From Macrotis lagotis (lineage: Eukaryota; Chordata; Mammalia; Peramelemorphia; Peramelidae): 64,000 nt of DNA. Where the stretch lies: positions 4,276,239-4,340,238 of the forward strand of contig NC_133666.1 of NCBI RefSeq assembly GCF_037893015.1, given 5' to 3'. Below are positions 10,901 through 22,290 of the stretch, in pieces; positions within the stretch are counted from its first letter, which is position 1, and every line of letters begins with the position of its first letter. A program made the position numbers and the translations under genes. The notes under the pieces are model-generated. The model did no database searches, had not been told where the DNA came from, and was given only the letters and a program-made list of their open reading frames with translations.

Positions 10901-13713
10901 TAGATCCCAGGATGTCCAAGGTGGCGAGGGGCAAGCTTCATGGGTTACAATGCAAAAGTCATTGGGTCGAGCTCCTGATGGCTGTGACTGCTCTGAGCAG
11001 AATGGCCCTGAGAGATGTTACAGAAACAAAATATAATAAGCTTTATAGAGTCTTCATTAAAACACAAGATAAGGCAGAGGAGGGAGGGAAGAAATTAATG
11101 GCTTCAGATTTAGGGAGTCCCAGATACATGGGTGCACCAGATTCTAAGTGAAGTCTTAAACCCAGGTTAAACTGGAGAGTGCCTGGGCTCCTCTTTCAAG
11201 TACTACTCTTGTCCAAAGAAAGAGAGCCTTAGCATCTCCCAGGAACTAAGCTTCAGCCCCAAGAGCCCTACCCTCACCCTGGGGCATTTTCCCTTCCAAG
11301 TCATCCCCCCTAGGCACACAATGAGAGATCTCTTATTGTGTATAGGGATCCGGGGACCTGTTTCCAGTGTGGGTCTCACCTTCACGGTTGTAATTCACTC
11401 TGACAAGGCACTGGGCATTTTGCAGATCTAGATGTGAAGAATCTGAAAAGAAGTTGAAAAAACTCCTTAGTCCAGGAACGGCCACTCAATTCCACCTTCT
11501 TGTTTTCTAAAGAAGGTTGGGCATGGAGGGAAAGAGAGGGGAAAACTCCCCATCCCTTTTATTCTGACTGTTTTCAGCACCTTCCACTTCTGGATTACAA
11601 TCCCCTTCCAAATAATTCTAGGGTCCTTCCCAAAGCACAGGGTGTGACATCTCTAATGGGCTTGTTTCTACCACCGTGCTTACTGTGCTATCTCTTGGGA
11701 AGGTTGATAGGCCTGTTTCTAGATTGGTTATATGTCTCTTACCCTGGCTATTAACTTCCATAATGGTCCTTTCCATTTGTTCACCACCTGGGACCCACTC
11801 TGGCACACTGTTGGCTTCAGCTGAAGGGTGACCGCTCTTCATCCATGTCAGAGATTCAGTGCCATCTGCACCTGTATCACTGCTTCCATGTCCAGTAATG
11901 GGGTGTTGCTCTTTCTCCAGATGTACTGTGAAGAGAATAAGCTGGGGAGCTCCTCCTCTTTTAGAGCTGCATTGTTTTTCATAACTCAGGGTATTACCTC
12001 ATCTGTCCCCACATTAAATTTAGGTGGTGCTAGTGGAATAGATTTCTTCACTTGCTATATCACTGCTAGCGCTTTGAGATTGGTGCGTGTACAAATGTAT
12101 TTTAGCCTGTCTCAGTAAAAGACTCTCTTCTTTCAAATATGTGCCTCTATCTTTCCAGGATAAAAGGTTGAGTCCATAACAAAGTGGCAAGAAGAGGTCC
12201 TATTGAGACCTACTGTCAACCGTTTAACTGATGACTTTTATTTCTCATTCAGTTTTGAAGAATAACATGGCAGCAGGGAGGCAATGCCATGCCATGCAGA
12301 AGTAGATTTCAGAGAGTGAAACTCTGCAAAGTGACCAGTCACCCTTTGTCCACAGAACCATCTGGGATCAGTGATCAGATAGAAATCCCAATGTGTGGAG
12401 ACAGCCCTGGAGGCAGTGAGAGACCTTAGTCTTTTTAAGCGAGGACTTTTCTAGATCACTTTTGACTGACGCACTTTCTATTCAGTGCTATTTGTGAGGT
12501 GAGAGAGGTCAGGAAAAGGGGACAAGAAGGACCACGTCCCCTTCTTCCACACACCCTGAAGTAATTGAAGTTGAGAGGGTAAGATACGTAGGCTTTCTCA
12601 ATGATTAAAGCAGGGAAAAAGAAAAGAACCACGAAGAGACACTTGCATATTCAAAAAAAATCACTCTAGATGGGGACTACCCATAGGACTTATGGGAAAA
12701 TAGCAAAAACTGACTATTTACCTTCACGTTGAACCAATCAGGGTGAAAAATGGGCTAAATGTGTTTTGTGAATAAAGGAGAATCGGAGTGATTTGGAGGC
12801 TTGTAAATCTCAAGGTATCGTAGCAGGTATTTGGGTAGCATCCCCTCCCAACACAAGAAGAAAAGAATAAGAAAGAGCAAGGAAGGAAGGAAGGAAGGAA
12901 GGAAGGAAGGAAGGAAGGAAGGAAGGAAGGAACTTAGGGAATAATGAACTTCGTACATATTATGCAGGCTCTTTTCCCAATTGACCTGCTTTGTTATATG
13001 TAAAATTTACCTCTTTCCTTGTTGGAGTCTTCAGGCAATAAAGTCCCCTGTAACAGAGCCCTCCCCTCCACAGGAACAAGAAGCTTGTCCTGGGGTACCG
13101 GAAGGAGGGGAGCACTCAGACGGCGATACTGGCAAAGTATGTCAGCAAAGAGTACCAAGTCTCCATCCTTCAACTGGCAGTTCACCTGAGGCCTGAGACG
13201 TCTGTGAGGTCTGAAGAGGTATGTACCATTGAGGCTATTACAGTCTCGAAGAACAGGTGCCCCACGTTCAGGTGGAATCTCAATTACTGCATGAAGTCTG
13301 GAGATGGATGGGAAAGGCAGCACCACAGTAAACTGTGTTATTCGGCTGATCACATTCTCGCCAGGATACAGCAGGAAATCTAGAGGCACAAATTGGCAGA
13401 GTTATCACTTCCAGGTCAGAGATCTGCCCCATTCCTGCTCTTTACTGAGTTTTCTCTTTGTCTTCCTTCATTACGCATTTATGTCTTGTCTGGGAAAACC
13501 ACTGAGGAAGATCGAGTATTTTCGTTGGAAAAGATAGAGAATGTGCACTCTCTGGGGGGGGGAGGGTGGCTATCGGGGCCCACAGAGTCATGAAAAGGAA
13601 GGCTGCCCCCCACCCTGCCTGTGCCGTCACTGACTTGTGTCAGGGCCTCGGTCGTCGTTGAACAGATGCAGCAGTCCCACAGGCTCCTTGTCCACCCATG
13701 GTGGGGCCGGCAT
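7906..13713 (-). CDS. MDC1-like protein with FHA domain and AT-hooks, copy A (780 aa, 9 coding exons)
   Basis: Coding exons in transcript order: 13713-13635, 13379-13011, 11925-11743, 11442-11380, 11007-10342, 10263-10220, 9033-8341, 8258-8116, 8008-7906. All introns have GT-AG ends, phases agree, and the 2343-nt frame is open to TGA at 7906-7908. The start follows a strong polypyrimidine-CAG acceptor. Residues 10-130 match the MDC1 FHA domain: EPVG, LPFPSISRLH, SLNGT, with R39, S53, R54 and N77 at the positions of human R58, S72, K73 and N96. Residues 150-230 resemble the MDC1 segment before and through DSEDLDLQ. Three AT-hooks have GRP cores at about 534, 680 and 722. The last 34 residues keep a fragment of BRCT1 and then stop. 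Human MDC1 is about 2089 aa, so this is short: no tandem BRCT, no PST repeats, no acidic N-terminus. In canonical MDC1 these parts serve chromatin signalling at DNA breaks. It could instead be a decaying copy. Exon structure is inferred by eye. Confidence 0.8.
9731..9820 (+). mobile_element. Possible L2 3'-end fragment, unit A intron
   Basis: The stretch CTTTGTACTCCTAGTTTAGC followed by CTTGGCAGTTGCTAAG resembles the L2 3' end (CTTTGTATCCCCAGC...TGGCACATAGTAGG). It lies in the 244 bp lost from B and C. Confidence 0.45.
12878..12932. repeat. (GGAA)n in the intron after the FHA exon, copy A
   Basis: About 13 GGAA units. Confidence 0.95.
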
Positions 13714-13839
13714 GACCTGAGTTGGGGGAAGGGGAGGAGAACACAAGGTCAGCACGAGCTGGTTAGACATGGAATGCTCTAGAATGGGGGGGTGGGGTGG
13801 AACGTGGCGCCTTTCAGAAAGGAGGGCATCTAGCACAGA

Positions 13840-15090
13840 AGCTGGCACCGGGATTCCCTCCTTGGGAGATCTGGGCCGAGGCCAGGGAGGAGAGACCCCC
13901 GGGGCGGAGGGCCCCAGGGCTGGCTCTGCCACCTACACGCCCGTGACCTTGATCCAGTGTGTCGGCTTCTGTGGGTCTGCAGAAGCCCCAGGGCACGAGA
14001 GCAGGGCGAGGGTTCGCCCCCAGCCCGCCTCTTCCACGATGTGGGGACCACCCGGTCCTGAGAGGCCGCAGGGGACCCTCCTCTCCTTGGGGGGGTGCAG
14101 GGGAAGGGAGCCCCGCGATGGGGGCGGAGCCAGGGCTGTGGCCCCGCCCCCAGCCACACCCTCTCCCGGGACTCCTCTGGGGGGGCACTGCAAGGAGCCT
14201 CCGGCCCTCAGAGCCACCACAGGGGCAGGGGAGGCCCCGAGGGGCTCCCGGAGAGCCCCCCTTGAGGCCCGCGGCCCCTGGTCCTCCCCGGGAGACGAGG
14301 GAGCCCAGGAATCCCAGATAACTCACCCGAGGGGTCTGGCCGCGGCTTTCCCGCCCCGAGGAGGGGGAATCCCGGGGCGCCCCTAAGTAGGAGAACGCCA
14401 CCGCCCCAGGCCTGGATCTGGGCGCATGCGCCCTGCACTGCTCCGGGGAGCGGAGGGGCCCTCGAAAGTCATGCTCTCATTGGCTGCTTCTGCATTCTCA
14501 CAAGGCCATGTTACACCATGATTGGCCCGCGTGGGCGCTGGGACCAATCAGGGACAGCCTGGTGTGGGTTCCCGTTGGAGCGTTCTAGAACACAGTGGGG
14601 GAGGGTGCTGATGGCGGGAAGGGAAAGCACCGCCCCCCCACCCCCGGCCTCAGACAGCCCTCTCTGATTGGTGCAGCGTCCGGGCTGTAACCGTGCTGGG
14701 GGTCAGCTGACACACGGCCCAGAGCACCCGGGCTCGGACCACCCCCGTGAGCCCCGCTGCTGCTGCCAGAGAAACAGGGCGGACCAGAGACTGTTGTCGG
14801 GGGAGAATAAACTCAGAAAGCTCCTCCTCCCTCTGTGACCGTAAGGGAAACTGAGGCCCGGGGCTCTGCAAGGGCTGCTGGGAGATCAGCCCCTGGCTCC
14901 GACCTCCTGAGTAACGGGCTTCAGAAGCAGAAAGACCACCCCGCGGGGGTCCAGCCTCTGGGGGGTCCTTGGAAGCTGACAGCGGGGACGGAGTCGGCGA
15001 AATGAGTCGTGTCCACACAGGGGTAAAGGCAGGAGCAGGTTGCCTGACTGTCAGCTGCTGGGATTGGTTTTGATAGTCTCAGATTCACGT
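13840..15090. promoter_or_regulatory. CpG island promoter of MDC1-like copy A
   Basis: About 1.25 kb of very GC- and CpG-rich DNA in an otherwise AT-rich, CpG-poor window. It covers the noncoding exon and upstream DNA. Inverted and direct CCAAT boxes (ATTGG/CCAAT) occur near 14478, 14521, 14544 and 14667, with several GGGCGG/CCGCCC-type boxes. No TATA box stands out, which fits a housekeeping-type promoter. Confidence 0.75.
14327..14440 (-). other. Noncoding first exon of MDC1-like copy A
   Basis: On the minus strand a GC-rich segment ends at a consensus GTGAGT donor (14321-14326), just inside the CpG island and about 600 bases before the start-codon exon. It carries ATGs out of frame with the FHA reading frame, so I treat it as 5' UTR. 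The transcription start is not defined; the upstream limit given is approximate. Confidence 0.5.
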
Positions 15091-15115
15091 ACGCCTCAAG
15101 CAAGCAAGCTAACAT

Positions 15116-16609
15116 CATTTCCAGGGTTACAGAAGTGTAGTTTTTATCACCAATCATATAATTCTTGTGGTTACAAGTTTAATCATGTGGATACAAGTTT
15201 AATTCACTATCATATAGTTAATTCACATTTTTATCCCTCCTCAGACTATGTTGACCTCAACCTGTTACCTTGTTTATTACTACATTGTATCATTGTTAAT
15301 TCATGTGTAGTTTCTAATTAACCAATTCTTTTAATGGAAAGTTTTTTTTTGTATTTTCTGTGTAAGTATCGTCTTTCGATCTACTCCCTTAACGATCTAT
15401 AGTGAGGGTCGTTATGGTTGTCCACCCATCCGTTAACTCTTATAATAACCAATTTTTCTTCCAGGCCTTCCTGGTAGAAACCACAGTTTCTTTGACTTTT
15501 TTATTCTTTCGCAAGAAACAAGGCTGTTAGAGTTCACATATAGATCACCTGTACTACCTATTCTCTCACCATCTTTTTCATATATTCCTGTGTTTGTTAA
15601 GCGGGGCAAAACTCTTAATTTCCCTGTAATTCTATCTGACCCAATTTGTATCTGTTTTCCCTGTATATACTTTGACATCTCCTTGGAATTCCCAGTGTGG
15701 AGTTTTCCAGCGATTTCATAATGTTGAAGCCTTTTCTATGCCTCAAGGAGAGGCATTCCTGTTAAATTTGGATAGAGTTTACAATCTGTGTTATTCAAGG
15801 AATTTCTCAGAAATCCTCCCTTTATAGTCATTCCACTATTAGGGTGAGTAAGTACTGCAATCAATAATAGACCTCTAGATATTGGTATGCATGGAATCCC
15901 TATCTATGTTGAAGCAGGAAATGTTGTTCCATCAGGCGGTGTGAGCGCCTTGAGTCTTCTTGCTGCAATGGTGTCAAGCAGGTTAGACACCCTGGCTCCC
16001 CACAGTAGGGTAGGAGAAATTTCTCAAGCCATTTGAGAATGTATGTTTTCCCCTCCTTCAGCCAAGTCTATTCAGAGTAAGATTTATGCAGGACTCAAAT
16101 CCTCCTTTCTTTGTCTTTACTATAATAGGTCCTTTGTGACTCATAACTTGTGGTGTTATTTAAACTCCAGTGCCTCCTTCTCCCTGTATAATTTTCTTTT
16201 CCATGTCTTAATTGTTTTATAGCTCTTGTACTCATATCTTCTGTCAAAGAATATTCTTTTTTATCTATCCTGAGACAAGAACAATTCTCAAAGGTTTACT
16301 GAGTGATGGATTGATTTAGGAGCTTCACCACCTCATAATCATTTCATACCTACACCCTTCGTCCAAGTACCATCACCCTCGACAGTCCCATTACAAATGA
16401 AATTCTCTTCAGATGCCTCTGCTTTCTTATGCCATCATAATGCTGTTTCCTTTTCCCATGTCCTAATTGTTTTATAGCTCTCTTGTGTCCCTTCTCTCTA
16501 TGAAAGTAGACGCCTTTCAATTGTACTGATAGAAGAGTAATTCATGAGGCCTATAAGCATTCTTACATCACTAGAAATAATAAATGCATGCGCTTTTCAG
16601 ATTATGATG
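15116..16609. other. No gene recognised upstream of the CpG island, unit A
   Basis: AT-rich. A minus-strand frame at 15678-15433 extends with interruptions to about 15960; its look is coding-like but I cannot name it. Counterpart in B: 41176-42659. Confidence 0.25.
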
Positions 16610-16962
16610 CAATAAGTATTACATGCAATAATGGGTCATAGAAGGGAAATATAGTCCAAAAATTAATTGGAAATTTAATCAACTTAATTTTAAAGTTATT
16701 TAAAATAGTCGATTAAAGAACAAATCATACAAATAATCGCTTCCTCCATGAAAAATTATACTAATGAGGCATCATACCAAAATTTATGGGATGCAGTCAA
16801 AGAAATTTCAGGGCAAATTTTATCTCTCTAAATGCTTATTTGAATAAAATAGAGAAAGAGAAGATCAGTGAATTGCGTCTGCCACAAGGAAAAGCAAATG
16901 AAAGATCCCTAATTAAATACAACTTAGAAATTCTGAAAATCACAGTAGAGGTTAATAAAAGT

Positions 16963-17389
16963 TGTTGTGTCATATGTATTCCAGGCTAGGAGCTATGAAG
17001 GGTTAACACAGAAATAGTTATGTGCTTTAACGTGCAAGATGTGCTTCAGAGCTTAGACAAGTGAGTAGCTGCATGTGTGAGCTAGGAGGTACATTCCCAG
17101 GCCCAGATAGATAGCATATTCTGAGATAATTACCTTCTGCACTTTGTTTATCAAGTCACTGTTTGGTTCTCAAAACAATCTTCTCTCTGTTTAGCAAAAC
17201 ACTGTTTTGTTCTCAAAACAATCACCTAAGAAATACACAAGGTATGCATGTGAAAAAAATGCTTGATAAATGCTTATGTAATTGGGTACGTAAATGTAGA
17301 GTATAAAAGTATGTATCCAGTGATCAATAAACGAACCAGCTTATGCATCATATTGATGTCGGCCTGGCTTCCCTCCTCCGGACTCGGCA
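16963..17389 (+). mobile_element. Solo LTR of an endogenous retrovirus, class II-like
   Basis: A 427-bp segment beginning TG and ending CA, flanked by the 6-bp direct repeat AAAAGT (16957-16962 and 17390-17395). It has a TATA box (TATAAAAG near 17301) and AATAAA near 17327. Unit B has the unfilled site near 43018, so it inserted after A and B separated and is younger than the duplication. A 6-bp target repeat suggests a class II (ERVK-like) origin. No internal sequence remains. Confidence 0.85.
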
Positions 17390-17395
17390 AAAAGT

Positions 17396-17577
17396 GAAAG
17401 TTATTTTTTATCTTCCTTAGGGATATGATTTCTCTCTCATCACACTCAATTCGGATCAATATGCAACATGGAAACTAAGTGAAGACTGACAGATTGCTTT
17501 CTGGGGGGTGGGAAGGAAGTAAGATTGAGGAGAAATTTGTGAAACTCAAATAATATTTTCATTAAAAAAATAAAAAA
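17396..17577 (+). mobile_element. Short poly(A)-tailed retroposon inside the L1, unit A
   Basis: About 180 bp with a G-rich centre and an A-rich 3' tail, inserted in L1 ORF2. An imperfect direct repeat of about 14 bases (AAAACTGAAAGTT-like) flanks it, most visible in unit B. Family not identified; it resembles the 3' end of a marsupial LINE or a LINE-mobilised element. Confidence 0.5.
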
Positions 17578-18720
17578 ATAACAGTGAAATTTAGAAAACT
17601 GATAAATAAAATTCAGTTCATATTATGAAAAAAGAAAAGCAAAGCATTGGTTAATCTGATTGATCAAAAGAAAGAATACCAAAGATCCAGTACCCAAAAT
17701 GAAAAGGATGAACTAAGTAGCCATGAGGAATAAATTAAAGAAATGGTGCAGAGCTATTGTGCCCAACTGCATATCAATAAATTCGATAACTTGAGAGAAA
17801 TAGATGCATATTTACATAAGAACAAATTAACCAGATTAACAGAAGAGGAAACAGAATACTTGAATAGCCCCATTTCATAAAAAAGAAATTGAAGAAAGCA
17901 TTAATAAATTACTTTAAAAGTTTCCAAGTCCGGACGGATTTGCAAATGAATTCTACCAAACTTTTAAGAAACAATTAATTCTACAGAAACTATTTTTAAA
18001 AACAGAAGGAAGAAGAAGTAGTTCTACCAATATGGCACCAATATGATGGTGATATCTATACCAGGAAGAGTCCAAAGAAACTAAAAAAAAAAGAAAATGA
18101 CAGATCAACCTTCCTAATGAACATTGATGCAAAAATTGATGGAAAAATCTCAAATAAAATTTTAGCAAAGATATTACAGCAAGTTAGCACTAGGATAATA
18201 CTCCATGATCACACAGAATTTATAACAGGTAGGCAAGGATAGTTCAATATTAGGAAAACACTCAACATCATCGAACATATGAATATCAAAACCAACAGAA
18301 ATCATATGATTATCTCAATAGATGCTGAAAAAGTCTGTGACAAAATACAAATTGCATTCCCAATAAAAAGACTAGAGAGTATAGAAATTAATGGAATTTT
18401 CCTTAAAATGATAAACAGTATTTAATGGGCATAAGCTAGGAGAATTTCCAATAAGATCAGTGTGAGACAAACATGTCCATTATCATCATTACTATTCAAA
18501 TTGAATTAGAAATATTAGCTTCAGCAATAAGAGAAGAAAATGAAATTGAAGGCAATAGAATTGGCAGTGAGGTAGCAAAACTGTCACTCTGGGCAGATGA
18601 AATGATGGTATAATGAGACAACTCTAGAAACTCATCTTAAAAACTACTTGATATAATTAACAGATTCAGCAAATTCACAGGATACAAGATAAACACACAT
18701 AAATCATATGTCTTTCTATA

Positions 18721-19049
18721 TATGAATCACACACCTTTTCCAAAAATAATCCCTCCAAATGTCCCAATACAAATACGACCGTCAAAAGCTAAGAGTCTGA
18801 CCACCTCACAGCAAATTTATAGCCATACTCCCTTTTTAAGTACCCTCCCTTGCAATGACCCAATAGGAATACAACTCTCAAGAGCTAAAAATTTCATCCC
18901 ATTACAGTAAATTTATACTATCTTCTGCCATCTTTCACTTGTCCTAAGAGAAATATCATTCCACATAATTAACTAGCATTTCCCACTTTGTTTTTTTTTA
19001 ACTTATACTTCTAATACATTATACATCTTATACATCTCTTCAGTCTTTT
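18721..19049. other. Nothing recognised between two L1 fragments
   Basis: AT-rich, containing an imperfect internal duplication of a motif around CTCCCT...CCCAATA near 18750 and 18845. Counterpart: 44279-44599. Confidence 0.3.
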
Positions 19050-20420
19050 ATTTGAAAATTAAATTTTCTGTTCAATTGTAGTCTTTTTATCAGGTAAATT
19101 TGAAAGTTCTCGATTGCGTTGCAAGTCTACCTTTCCCCTGAAACAATGTGCTGAATTTTGCAGGGCAGTTGATTCTTGGATGCAATCCAAGGTCCTTTCC
19201 CTTCCAGAATATCATATGTCAGTCCTTCTGATTTGTTAATGCTGAAAATGCTAAATCCTGCTTTGTTCTCACTGTGGTTCCTTTAATTTGTTTCTTTTTG
19301 TCTGCAGTTGCTTTCTTTAACTCAGAAATATTGCCTATTGTCATTCCTTGGAGGTTTCACTTTGGACCTCTTTCTGGAGTGATTGATGAATTATTGTAAG
19401 GACTATTTTTCTTCTTCTTCTAGGATATTCGAGCACTTTTCCCTGATAGTTTACCACATGTTACTGTCCAAGCACTTGTTCTGATGGTGGTTTTCAGGTA
19501 AATGAGTAATTCGTAAACTATCTCTTCGGGGTCTTTTTTTCCAGATCCATTATTTTTCCTCAGAGGTACTTGTCAGCCTTTTACTGTTGTTTGATGAAAA
19601 CTTGGTGTCACACAGAGTCATTTGCTTCCATTTGTCCAATTGTACTTTTAAAAATTTTATTTTCTTCAGTTTGATTCCATTTCAAGTTGGTTAATTTTAT
19701 TTGCTGACGGATCGATTTTATTTTTGAAATTATTGATTTCTTTGGATAACATTTCATAATTCTTCTATGTGACTCTCATTTCTTTTCTCCATTTTTCTTC
19801 TTCCTCTTTTCTTCTGTTTTGAAAATCCTTTTCTGGCTCTTCAGAGCGAGCTTTTTTGAATTAAGATCAGTTCTTTTACCCCATCGAGGCTTCACCTGGA
19901 GGCATTTTGTCCCTGTTTTCCTCTCCTGAGATGGCATTTTTTCATACTCTATCACAATAGTAGCTGTCAATGGTTAGTACTTTTTTTTTTGACTTTTGGC
20001 CCTCTTATCAATTGAGCTCTGTTCTTATGGTCTAGGCTAAATAATCCCAAGTTTGGTGTGGTTTTTTTTTGGGGGGGGGACCTGGGTCCTGATGCCTGAC
20101 TTTCCATTCTGATATTTCTGAGGCTCCCAGGTTGCTCCCTATGCTAGTGTAGCCCAATTCTGCAACAGTTTCCCAGGGCTTAAATCCTTGTTCTCTCAGC
20201 TGGGGATGAGGCCCTCAGTGCTCTTGGAGCTGCACCAGGACCTTTCCTTTGATGTGACAAATAAAGACTTTCTCTGACTTCCCAACTCTCCCATCTATGC
20301 TGGACTTTTTACCCAAACTACAGGCCTTTTCATGAAGTTCCTTCAAGAGCTTAATGGCTTCATTTTCTTTTGGGGGGGACTCTTCCTTTTAGGATCTAAT
20401 TAGAGACTCCATTCAAATTT
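19050..20420 (-). mobile_element. L1 5' region and ORF1 (degraded), unit A
   Basis: On the minus strand, GC-richer 5'-UTR-like DNA (about 20420-20060) is followed by a lysine-rich coiled-coil-like frame (19970-19776). After that comes a stretch resembling the L1 ORF1 C-terminus, with an RINCPAKFS segment near 19160 where human ORF1 has RISYPAKLS. Several stops and shifts. Confidence 0.6.
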
Positions 20421-20579
20421 GTTTCTGGAAAAGCTCCAGGAAGTTACTAACTTTGTGCCAGCATCTTCTTTCTGCCCTGGGAGTGGCTAAGGATTTTGTT
20501 GAGCTGAATCGCCAAATATACAAACTCTGCTACAGAGATCCCAACTCTAATGAGCTGGTCAGGTAGGCTGAATGCCAAA

Positions 20580-20965
20580 TATAGCTTTGCCAAGATAATC
20601 TTTTAGACTATTTATAGAGAACTCACAAAAGGCAAAGGCTGCACAGATGCCAAAAGAAGATATGCAAGGATCTTGAGAGGTGTCTTAAGAACCTTGGAAC
20701 TGTTTGTGAGACACAGGAGACATGGGCACAGGACATCTCAGCATGGCATGTCACCATGAAAATAGATGTTGTGTTCTTTGAGAAAAACTGAGTTGGAGTA
20801 GTTCAAAAGAAGTCTGAGATGTGTAAATTGAAAGACTTCTCTATTCCAGCTGTTCATATGGGTTATTTGTGTGTAAGCTCCGGTAGAGACTTCAGAGCTC
20901 ATTTTAGTCTGACATACAAATGGATGCGTTTGTGTCCTGATATGTCATTTTGGTCCCACTTTGAG
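20580..20965 (+). mobile_element. RTE retrotransposon, C-terminal coding remnant, unit A
   Basis: The translated order matches the end of marsupial RTE (BovB-like) ORF2: a YGELTQGK-like segment, a WETLAQD-like segment, an RKR-type basic stretch, then the GRxFRAxxSL part of the terminal zinc-finger-like motif (GRDFRAHFSL near 20883). Frames are broken. Confidence 0.7.
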
Positions 20966-21937
20966 CCAGCAGCACCTTGTTTACATTTTTCCAAAATACT
21001 CAATAGATGTCTTTATCAAAACCTAAAGTTTATGGAATTCAAGAACACGGAGGGCAATCTATGTCTGGAATATCTAGGGTTGAAGGAAATTTCAGAACAT
21101 AGAATTCAGACTGTCAGAACTAGGAGCTCACTTAGCATAGGCATTTGCTGAGTTGTGTGTAAATTCCAAATCAAGGTGAGATAGATACTAGAATTTGTTA
21201 TGACAGCATTGGCAGGGATTGTATTAGATAGACTGTGAGAAATGTCTAGATCCTAAGAAGAGAAATTTCCAGAGTCAGTGGGATCCTCAACTGAGAATGT
21301 CGGGATTGTTAGGATCCATAGAGCAGAGAATGGCAGTAGGAAGAGAACAAGGGTCATTAAAACCAGGAGCGTCTTTATAACACAGAATGTCAGAATGTGC
21401 CTTGAAGGCAGACAAAGTCACAACTGGGGATTCTGGGAAGTGGTAAATCGTCAGTTTTGGCAAACCAAGCAATGTGCCTAGGAAGGAAGCTGCTTGGGTA
21501 TGTGCTCAGTGGACCAAAGTATAATCAAGAAGCCACTGTAACCTTTTGTAACAGTTTATTTAATCATATCAATATATTTTATATCAGACACAATGATGGT
21601 ACATTAATGAAAATGGAGGTCTTTCAATACCTAGATAATTCTTCAAAGTGCCAAGAGAATGCCTCTTTTTCCTTAAAGTGATAAGGGAAAAAAAAATAAA
21701 AACGTGTAATATCCTGAAATCTCTTCCTCACTGGACAGGTCTTGATATTCCCCTAAATGATAATGATTGTGGAGTATTTTGGGGAAAAGAATAGATGTCA
21801 AGTAGTTGGAATCAAAAAAAAAAGTACTGGATTTGTAATTTGTCATTATTATACTGATAAGGCAGAAGAGAAGTGTAGTGAAAGAATAAAGAATTGAAAA
21901 ATCGATAAAAGAAGGAATATCATATATCTGAGGAAGC
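20966..21937. other. Unrecognised old repeat-like DNA, unit A
   Basis: Motifs such as CATAGAATTCAGA and ACACAGAATGTCAGA recur, suggesting an old interspersed repeat. Counterpart in B: 46526-47504. Confidence 0.3.
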
Positions 21938-22290
21938 TTTTCTATGGAGAACCCACACAAGGCAAGTGCTCACAAGAGGCTCAGAAGAAGCGATGCTGGA
22001 ACACCCCGAAGGTCCCTCTGAGGAACGTTAGAATTGACTGTGCAGCATGGAGACACTGGCGCAGAAAGCACAGCCTGCCATGCCCTCATCAGCGAGGGGG
22101 ATTGTGCTCTAAGAACAAGGCAGAATGGACGTAGCTCAAAGGAAATGTGATGTCTGTAACTTAGAGTAATCAGACAGGTGTTCCTGTGGACTGTTTGTGT
22201 CCAACCAGGGCAGAGTATTCTGAGCTCCTGTTGCTCTGATCAGCCACAGCCTGACGCAGTGTCATTTGTTTCAAATGTACTGATGTCATT
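21938..22290 (+). mobile_element. Second RTE C-terminal remnant, unit A
   Basis: Contains a YGEPTQGK-like segment, an IDCAAW stretch and a C-terminal finger-like segment near 22190-22260. Its 5' side is cut by the 1285-bp deletion private to unit A. Confidence 0.7.

Larger units (their letters stand above)
16610..18720 (+). mobile_element. L1 ORF2 fragment (degraded), unit A
   Basis: Translated pieces resemble L1 ORF2 between the endonuclease and reverse transcriptase and into the RT: an ISLNAYLNKIEKEKIS stretch near 16830, a SPDGFANEFYQTF-like stretch near 17930, an FITGRQG-like stretch near 18220, and an RT active-site region near 18595 (WADEMMV where active L1s have FADD). Many stops. Interrupted by a poly(A) retroposon and by the solo LTR. 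Confidence 0.75.

Noticed and set aside
10445-11036. Plus-strand hydrophobic frames of 152 and 185 codons (and counterparts in B and C)
   Set aside because: They lie opposite the 666-nt minus-strand MDC1-like exon and are its antisense shadow.
13011-13379. FHA exon as MKI67 or NBN
   Set aside because: LPFPSIS, LRDCxSLNGT and FADLLCQY-type segments fit MDC1 much better from memory of these proteins.
13814-14401. Long GC-rich frames on both strands of the CpG island (also 39874-40461)
   Set aside because: They are typical chance frames in GC-rich DNA. The minus-strand frame runs through a splice donor and resembles no protein.
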